Source of the DNA: Arachnopeziza araneosa
Taxonomy: Eukaryota > Ascomycota > Leotiomycetes > Helotiales > Arachnopezizaceae
DNA: 64,000 nt
NCBI GenBank assembly: GCA_003988855.1
Contig: QYAI01000056.1
Coordinates: 62,001 to 126,000 of the forward strand
Direction: 5' to 3'
Numbering within the stretch: the stretch's first letter is position 1; each line of letters starts with the position of its first letter. The notes under the pieces are model-generated. The model saw nothing but the letters and a program-made list of their open reading frames with translations. It ran no database searches and had not been told where the DNA came from. Positions 56,481-64,000 of this stretch are shown here, piece after piece. A program made the position numbers and the translations under genes.

Positions 56481-57193
56481 TGGGAAACCTAACCAGATAT
56501 AAAGGGTTCGCCGTCATTGGAAGTATTCACAGATATATTAGGAGTTTTAATTTGGTCACTGACACAAGTCTAGAGTCAACATCGTTTTGAAACAAGGAGT
56601 CTGGACGCATACATGATACTTAGTTGCCTTTGAAGTAGTTGATACATCTCGAGGTCCTTGAGAAGGAGTCTGTCGGCTCATCCGAAAGCATAGGCTGATT
56701 GATAAAGCAAGGGATCAGATTGAAATACTGTTAAGTATGAATAGCGAACGAATTGTTTCCAAAAGCGTTTACTCATTCAAAAGGATGGACTTGTTGACAA
56801 TAAAAGAGGACAGAGGACAAAGTGGTCATGAGTAGCAACAATCCTTTTCCCAAATTCAAGATGAGGCTCTATGCATAATATACAGCATTTTATATAGTTA
56901 AACAGAGCCTTGGATGGTGGAAAACACCCACAGTAGATACTGTAATTACAGCAAGATCTTCCCTCCCTTATCCTGATCCCCAAAGCCCACGTTTGCAGGG
57001 CTCTCTACGCGTGGTCGAATGTGGACATTCATCGTTCACATCTTTTCTGGCTTTTGGCCCTCTGGACATCTAGCTCAAGTTAATTCCGAGATTAACTCGA
57101 CTAAGTAAAGTGTGCTACAAACAAAAGCGCTGATAAGAGGGGCTGGAAAGAACCCTCGCCCAAATGTAGCCTCGCTGCTCGCTAGCCAACAAG
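56481..57193. other. Divergent spacer
   Basis: About 700 bp between the pseudogene and the PAQR gene. It should contain the PAQR promoter and perhaps a missed first exon. Confidence 0.5.
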
Positions 57194-58171
57194 GTGATTC
57201 GCTGCAATGCCCGTGAGGAAGACTGGGGGGAAAGCTACATCCTCTCTAGTTGGAGGCCCGAGACGAATTCGTACTGGGAATCCCTCAAAAGTATGGGATA
57301 CATCCACAACGAATCTGGCAACATATATACTCACTTCTTCGCAGCCCTCTGGATAGTCGTGCTGGGGTCATGGTGGGGCGGATATGCAAACCAGTGGTAT
57401 CCAGCCACCAATTCCGACTATGTCATTATCTTCTTTTTGTTCTTCTTGGGCGGGACAATCTGCTATCTTCTTTCGACGGCTTACCATGTTTTCTCAAACC
57501 ATTCGCATGCAGCTCATATCTTTTGCCTGAAGCTTGATTTCCTAGGCATCCTCACTGTCACTGCTGGTTGTTTCCCGCCGGGCCTCTGGTATACTTTTCC
57601 GTGCGCCTCACGTCAAGTGAGATTTACATGGATTGCTGTGCGTATTATCTTCAAAGTTACTTTCTCTCTCCTTCCAGACGCCAAAGAAAATCATCAACTA
57701 ATCAGTCTGTTCTAGGTCGACCTCACTGCCCAATTCTGCGCTGCCCTCCTCACTATATTTTCGAAATCCTTTCAGGCTCCCAAGATGCGCCCCCTCCGTG
57801 GATTCGTCTTTTCCGTCATGGCGTCTTCGGCATTTTACCCGATCATTATAAAGATCTTTCAAGTTGGCTGGTCGCGGGCGAACGCTGAATATAGAGCTTC
57901 GTTATACGGCTTGACTATTCTCATATATCTATGCTCTGTGACGACTTACGCGGTAAGTGTCTCTTCCTCCAAATTAGAAACTGGGAGTTTGCTGATATTT
58001 CAACAGCTGCGAGTGACAGAGGCTTGGAAACCTGAATACTTTGACATCTGGGGCCATTCGCATCAGATATTTCACGTGGGGATGGCGATTAGGCTCACAG
58101 TACATTTCCCAGCCTTCTTCAGGGCCGTTGATCAATTCTATGCTGTGAAGCATAGCCAATGCCCGAACTGA
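57194..58171 (+). CDS. PAQR / haemolysin-III family seven-span receptor-like protein, start unresolved
   Basis: Exons 57194-57637, 57716-57952 and 58007-58171 join in phase (281 residues visible). Family marks: SSWRPETNSYWESLKSMGY, HNESGNIYTH, YLLSTAYHVFSNHSH (first His/Ser zinc motif), LDFLGILTVTAG, and WGHSHQIFHVGM (C-terminal His pair). PAQR proteins (yeast Izh, mammalian AdipoR) are membrane ceramidase-like or zinc/lipid-linked receptors. No in-frame ATG precedes the conserved start: the frame is open only from 57170 and begins with a TAG at 57167. A short upstream exon may be missed, or the start codon is lost. The first intron donor is GTGCGT (57638), weaker than its neighbours. Confidence 0.82.
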
Positions 58172-58802
58172 GGACTTTGAGGAGTTGCCTGCACTTATTA
58201 TTGTGTAGCTCCTGTCGTACCTAGCACCTCATCTTTCATGCGAGTTCTGGTCTCTGGGAGACTTTGCAGATGAAGTTATGGTAAAAATGAAAGATTCTTG
58301 GGTGGAAAGATTTAGAGAGCGTATAAGACGAGGTGCTTTGCTCTGGATATGAAATCTACATCATGGAATTAATCTTTCTGCACAAATGGATTATGTTAGA
58401 AGGCTAATTTGGAAAGCAAAATCCACTTCCTTTCCCAACTGATGAAATGATCAATGATTGCAATTCTTAACGCCTGTTCAATCGCTAAGCCTCATGAATA
58501 TTTGCTTGGGAGAAGTTCCCGAGCCTAGCTCAGCTGTCTCTGCTTAACATATGAAACATAACCCCATAAGTTCGACGACTCTCGGATCATCACAAATTAT
58601 TCTCCATACGAAATTAACAACCTCCACAATATCTGATTTTTTCTGCCTCTTTTTAATTTCTCGTTGCTGAAATCGTACACTGTGTGCATTCCTAGCTCTT
58701 TCGTCATCGGCTAGTGAGATGCATTTTTGATTTCTACTAGCACGAGTTAAAAAACTGCACGAGCGAGTACATCAATGATCTGATGAGTTATAAACTTGCG
58801 AG
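58172..58802. other. Convergent spacer, nothing recognised
   Basis: 631 bp of AT-rich sequence between the PAQR gene and the end of the regulator gene. Confidence 0.5.
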
Positions 58803-61160
58803 TTAGAAGATAGCACTTCTGCAAGATCCATGGCTCGAAGCGAGGTCTGATAAAGAATTCATGGAAGAAAGAGAGGAGGGGCGGTATGGCCTTGTTCCGA
58901 GAGGCTTGGGTGAATCTGGAATTGCATCTTGTGCTCTCTCTGGTACTGGCGATTTGGGGCGGTTTAATGCTATTTTCCGTCCATTGTCCCCGAAGAGATC
59001 CCTTAAATAGTCTGCAGAGGAATGTATGCCTCTCGATGCCCATGAGCTTTGATTGACTGCATTCTTTGCTTCTTGGAAATCAGCAATGCTTGATGCATCA
59101 ATTTCTTTGCCTTTCGTGACGGTGACATAATCTCTTGTCAGGGGGTCAAAATCTCCGGAAATTGCTATGAAGAGGCGGATTGCAAGGTAGAGATATTGAT
59201 CTGCCGACGATTGAGAGCTTGTGGTAAAGCTCAGCGGTTGAATCAATTTCCTCACCAAGCCTTGGATGGCAAAACTATAGAAGGCAGATAACCACCATGT
59301 CTCCTTGACCCGCATATTTTCTTTTTTAAAGAAGACTTTGGATAACTCGTCCAAATATAAACTCAAATGCTCATCAAGGTTTTTGATCCAAGGAACTCGA
59401 CAGATGCTTGTTTCGCAAATATGATATGGATGTCCACTCCTCCCAATAGAATTGTAGAACACCATCATTCTTGTTACTTCGAGGCTGGTTCTCAAACATA
59501 TGATAGATTGGGCAATCAACTGATCCTGTTGGCAGAGTTAATTCTGTAAGAGGATTTTCAGGAGAATCTGACTGGATTTACATACGTTATCGATCTTAGC
59601 CTGATATATGGCTGCTGAATGAAGCAAAGTAATAATTTTCGGGATATCACCTAGTCGTCGGACGTAAAAGGGATGGCAATTAAAAGCCTCATAAACCACA
59701 GCTGAAATGCACTCCTCTAATGGAGTAAATGCCACGTGTATGGATGAAGGTCCTGGTATAAGGGAGGAAATCTGAAATCCCTTCAAGATACTCTGATCCG
59801 TTTTGCAATCCAGAGTCTGGAGGTAGGAAACGAGCATTGTAGATTTACTCTGGGACGGACCCTGCGATGCCACTCGCAATTCATTCGCTCTCTCCTTCAA
59901 GCCACTTTCATAACGGTTAATCATTTCAGTTTCATCTGATCCACGCTCTTCAAAAGCTCTGGTTACAGGTGAGATGTTGAGTTCGACTTTTTTGGTTGGG
60001 CATAGACACAGAGGGGGCAGCACTTCTCTGAATGAGCCGCGGTTGCATCCAACAACAGGCCAACTTTTCCCTTTGCCTTGTTCAGAACTATTTGGACACC
60101 GCAAACATGGATCATTGGGACTGCACTGATATAAGTTAGAGTTTGGTATGTAATGATCCACTGAATTACTTACAGGCTTCCTAAGGAACTTGCAGCGCCA
60201 ACACGCTTTCACTGCCTTCACGGCCTTCATTGCGGCACGAGCTGCGGCATCTAGAGGGCCACGTCTCCCGGAGGATGCTGTGCTGCTCGGTCGAGATGAT
60301 CCGGAATCAAAAATGATTTCTTGGTAACCTGAACTTGCTGTGCTATTGAGGTTTTTCTTCTTGCCAAATCTGTCCCTTAACGATCTTCGCTTACGCTTAG
60401 TATGTGGTCTGCTTGGTGACGATGGTAAACTGGACTCTTGGTTACCCTGCATGCGATCATCCGGCGATGTTTGCAAAGCATCATCGTTTATGCGTTCTTT
60501 GGATCCAAAGTTGGAGTTTGCCGCACTAATCGCAGACGGGAGAGATGTTTCAAAGTCATGCTCGTTCCAAAACGCCTGTTCATCAATTTGAGCAGTCTGC
60601 TGGGTAAGATTCTTTGAAGTTAAAGGTATTGCAGGTTCAGTTCCCTGTGATCTCAAAGGTTCAGTCTCGACGAGATACTCGTTGATTGGCTGCTGGTAGC
60701 CGTCGAGGCGCAAAATCTCAGCCAGAGGGTCGGGCTGATCCGTCTGGATACCCTTGTCTGTTGCGTGATTGTCAAGCAGCACCTCAGAGTCCGGCCAAAT
60801 GATATTTTCTTCCCAAAGTCCAAGCCCATCCATATGAGATATATTCAAGCTCTCTAGACCCTCATTCGCGATGCTTAGACCATTCTCCACTACGCTCATG
60901 TCCACGGCTGAACTAAGACCGAGTAAATCAAGCCCAAAGAGTTCTGAGGCACCAATGTTATCATCCACGCTGGTTTTTACAACTCTAGCTGTTCTAGTCG
61001 CAATGGAGTACTCGTAATCGAATCCGAGAGAGTGCGCCAAGATTTGAATGGTTCTTTGCTGGGCTGGCCCAGGGCCAGGAAATTGAATTTCATCTGTCGT
61101 AGGACTCATACTGAAGCGAATGATTTGGGTGTATAATGCTAAATTAGCAGCATTATTCAT
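58803..61160 (-). CDS. Zn2Cys6-type regulator with expanded cysteine cluster
   Basis: Exons on minus: 60174-61160, 59586-60125 and 58803-59525 (749 residues). The first 320 residues are acidic and disordered, then a basic stretch (HTKRKRRSLRDRFGKKK) that is a likely nuclear signal. The cluster follows: ACWRCKFLRKP from exon 1 and CSPNDPCLRC from exon 2, then about 15 residues to VVGCNRG. The last spacing is much longer than in Gal4-type clusters; a known fungal subfamily shares this (CWRC...PC...PCxRC...GCxRG). The first intron (60126-60173) is 48 nt and stop-free, so retention would insert 16 residues into the cluster. The second uses the acceptor CAACAG at 59526. The C-terminal tail is Ser/Pro-rich. 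Confidence 0.8.
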
Positions 61161-62733
61161 ATCTTTTAAAATTAGCTGTGCATGTCACCTGTAAGGTGCG
61201 ATTACCAATCCCAGTTACGCCCACTACTGGTAATTCCATCTGAGATGCCATGACGAGAAATCACTTATCATGCGAATTAATACGTCGCTCACTATCACAT
61301 AAGATTCACAGCTGACAGTTCGAGGTCTGGAGGTTCATTACATGGAATCGCAAGGCTGTCTGCTGGAGTTCGATCGGAAAGAAAATAGATTCTCTTTCAT
61401 TCCACGTTGTTGTATGACAAGAACCTACATATTCTGGCGGTGAACATAAATAATCCAAAATCTATAAGCTTTCGTTCTATCGATGCAATATCTTCCAACT
61501 TAGCTTGGTCGGCTGAATGATGACGGGGTTACCGCACAAAAATTTGGCGGCGGTTGTCCGTTTTGAGTTAGCATGGGGCATTAAAGCCCAAACCTCTGGA
61601 CCGCTTCCTTGATCAGTTAGCGTCGCAGCCACAAAATCTCAAATGCCCCTACGCTGTGTTCTTAATTATCATCCATACCAAGTTTGTGTATAAATTAATC
61701 AACGCTGAAAGATTTCAGTAAAGTTAGTTTCTTCTTTGCTAAAAATATTTTTGCAATGAAAAAATGGCCTGTGCAGCCTCAGTAATTCATGCGTCGGGAT
61801 CCGAAGCGTCAATTCAGAATCTGGTCAAAGGCTTTGTTATTACGACTCTAGCCACACAAAGGATCGCTTTCTGCTGCTTAACTCATACGAAATGTCCTTG
61901 GTAGAAGACATGAGTCTTCTAGATTCTTTCCTGTAACAATTTTCCACAGCTCGAGATGATCAGGCAGGGTACCATTCAGCTACATAATACTCAAACCTAA
62001 TCGAAGATTCGGTTGAGCAGGGGAGAGACTCAAGCCCAATAAATGTTCAGCTTGGCTGGGCCGGAGATCCTAGTCAACCAAGGCGGTCTCAAATCCTCTC
62101 GGTGAGACTCAGGCAACGGTCTCGGCAACACTTACGTAGATTGTCAGCATTGCTTTCTGGTTCCTAGCATGGGGGCCGATGGAATCAACAAGCCACAAAA
62201 TAAGATACGGTTACGAGATCGTATTTTTGACTGCAAAAGTGCAGCTAAATATAGTCACAAAAGATTTTGATAAAGCCTTACAGGATATCAAGGGTGCCTA
62301 ATATGACTGCCAGCCTCAATAGACTGACTGGAAATTTCTTGGTGATGATGGCGGCCGGAAATACATTGATTCGAGAGATCGGACTATTTTTCTTTGGGAC
62401 GAGTGTAGAGACTTTCTATCAACTAAGGTATGATGAAATCTCACGCAGATTTTGCATCGTAGTGTTTGTGCCACGTGATCTAGATTGAGCCTTTACTTAC
62501 CATGCAGTGCACTTTAACTACAGTCTACTCAGACAATTCACCAAATATAGCTTCAATTACTATGAGATTTTTATGCTATTTGTAGTAGAGGCATTTCTTT
62601 GGAGAAGCATGAAGTCATCGTGTCACATGTCAGATTAACGCATGGACCCAGACAAAGTTGTAGCGACCAAAGTGGGCGAGATAACATCTCTACCAAGAAC
62701 CTCAATAGAAGATCCTCTACTTGCTAGCCTGGT
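61161..62733. promoter_or_regulatory. Divergent 1.6-kb spacer, no gene seen
   Basis: Head-to-head region between the regulator (minus) and the hydrolase (plus). A 73-codon frame at 62267-62488 has no supporting feature. Confidence 0.5.
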
Positions 62734-63876
62734 ATGACTTCTAGGGGTTTCCGGTCGCTTATCCACCGCCGTAAGAAAGATGGAGCGACTGAAGCTGGCG
62801 AGCCTTCATCGAAGTACGGCTTCTTCTTCCTCAATGAACAACATTTTCAAGATATCGTCAAAGCAGGAGATGCAAGATATCCGGTTGACATTTTTGCGAT
62901 ACATGGTATCAATGGCGATCCTTATGATAGTTGGACACACCGGAATGGGAAAATGTGGCTTCGAGACTTCCTACCTGAGCTGCTGCCTGGTGCTCGGATC
63001 TTCACATTTGGCTATCCCTCAGAAGTGACCTTTACTCTATCGACAGGGAAGCTGGAAGACTTTGCAAGATCATTTTTAGAGGGACTAAATTGTGTGAGAC
63101 GCTCGTCGGAAGTATGATGGCAACCACCTACTATTACTACCTCGTGAATTTTCTGATATCTATACAAGGAGCTATCACGAGGTATCATTTTCATCTGCCA
63201 TAGTATGGGTGGCATCGTAGCGAAGCAGGTATTGCAGTCGTCAGACAAGGCGTTTGTATTTTCATTCCTAACCTTTAAGTAGGCACTTGTGACCGCTGTG
63301 ATAGATGCCGAAGACTACGCAAACATCCGAGATTCCGTTATTGGAATTCTCTTTCTAGGCACACCTCATCGAGGCTCATCGTCAATCCAGTTACCTCAAC
63401 TACTGGCCAGTATAGCGAATATGGCATTGACTGGCACTTCGAGATTTACGGGCAAGATGAGAGCTGATCTCATCAAGTCTTTGGAAAAAGACTCTGGTAT
63501 CTTGGAAGCTCTTTCTACAAATTTCAGAAACTCGGCATCAAATATTAAGATTGTTTCTTTCATCGAACAAAAGACATCCCCCCCATTTAACCAAAGAGCG
63601 AGTTTTTCCCTCTGATATTACTTGTAAGTATGCTTGACTAATTGATCCTGCTAGGTCGTGGATGAAGTAAGTGGAGTCATGGCTTTTCCAAAAGAAACCA
63701 TCGTTCCCATGGACGGCTGTGATCATGAAACTATATGCAGATTTGCAGACATCACAAGCGCTAGCTATCAGAAAGTCGCTTCTCATCTTGAAATATTAGC
63801 AAAATGTCAGTTTATTCAAACGGCTTCCACTGAGTTGTGTCATTCTCTTCATTTATGGGTATTGGAGAAACGATAG
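62734..63876 (+). CDS. Alpha/beta hydrolase of the SERAC1/PGAP1 type, possibly N-terminus of a STAND protein
   Basis: Exons 62734-63111, 63169-63228, 63283-63597 and 63655 onwards. Seen: FAIHGINGDPYDSWTH (oxyanion-loop strand), RIFTFGYPSE, GIIFICHSMGGIVAKQA (nucleophile Ser split over short exon 2), GILFLGTPHRGSSSI, then VVDEVSGVMAFPKETIVPMDGCDHETICRF, with the catalytic His expected in CDHETICRF. The join from exon 3 to exon 4 needs a GC donor (AGA|GCGAGT at 63598) with acceptor CTAG at 63654; a GT donor gives the wrong phase. This module often precedes NB-ARC, NACHT or repeat domains in fungi. The frame stops at 63876, but a GTCAGT donor at 63805 could lead to more exons beyond the window. 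Confidence 0.75.
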
Positions 63877-64000
63877 GCGACTCAGTCAACCAAATTCGAT
63901 CTAAGCCTGTTTTTCGATAAAAACACTTTCATTCTTCGTCTTACTTAGATTCAAGAAACTAACCTCTTGTTCCTAGCATCCGCAGACTCCCGCAACCTAG

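Noticed and set aside
1..64000. CRISPR arrays, bacterial operons or prophage
   Set aside because: Introns and fungal families throughout. No regularly spaced direct repeats of the required kind.

Overview
The window is nuclear DNA of a filamentous ascomycete (Pezizomycotina, plausibly Leotiomycetes; the lineage is an inference). Genes are split by 43-144 nt spliceosomal introns with GTRAGT-type donors and CTAAY branch sites. Intergenic DNA is AT-rich. The gene families are typical of moulds: Zn2Cys6 regulators, HET, NACHT/STAND proteins, RTA1, CFEM, CESA-like GT2, and Fot1/pogo transposons. C-to-T style stop codons in dead genes suggest old RIP-like mutation. I see no rRNA, tRNA or CRISPR.

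Left third (1-19.2 kb), mostly housekeeping: the C-terminal part of a PrtT-like Zn2Cys6 regulator; a gamma-tubulin complex protein (GCP5 type); an ARO8-like aminotransferase; methylenetetrahydrofolate reductase; a multi-pass membrane protein with an F-box-like segment; a DUF1399/GRDP-like protein; a class 3 lipase; and a large unknown protein with a zinc-finger-like Cys cluster and a possible papain-like NCQ motif.

Middle (19.6-43.5 kb), accessory: a dead NACHT/STAND gene; a secreted beta-lactamase-like protein divergent from a Zn2Cys6 regulator; an N-anchored unknown protein; a UPC2-like regulator head-to-head with an RTA1 lipid-exporter-like gene; a decayed CFEM gene; then the most striking locus. 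There, an apparently intact 1024-residue NACHT protein ends in hexapeptide repeats and a CaaX box (CVIL). It is divergent from a 725-residue protein that joins a HeLo-like helical domain directly to a WD-like beta-propeller, with no NACHT. The 2.3 kb between them is almost wholly a dead pogo/Fot1 element with perfect 40-bp terminal inverted repeats, carrying two or three nested solo LTRs. Without it the two genes would share a promoter of about 280 bp. This looks like an NLR/effector gene pair.

Right third (43.8-64 kb): an unknown secreted or membrane protein; a CESA-like GT2 synthase followed by a 2.2-kb gene-free region with a microsatellite-dense core; a HET-domain protein; an ELO fatty-acid elongase; a dead multi-pass membrane protein gene; a PAQR/haemolysin-III receptor lacking an obvious start; a Zn2Cys6 regulator with an expanded cluster; and at the edge an alpha/beta hydrolase of the SERAC1/PGAP1 type often found at the front of fungal STAND proteins.

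Gene models below were assembled by hand from reading frames and splice consensus. Three introns appear to use GC-AG borders.
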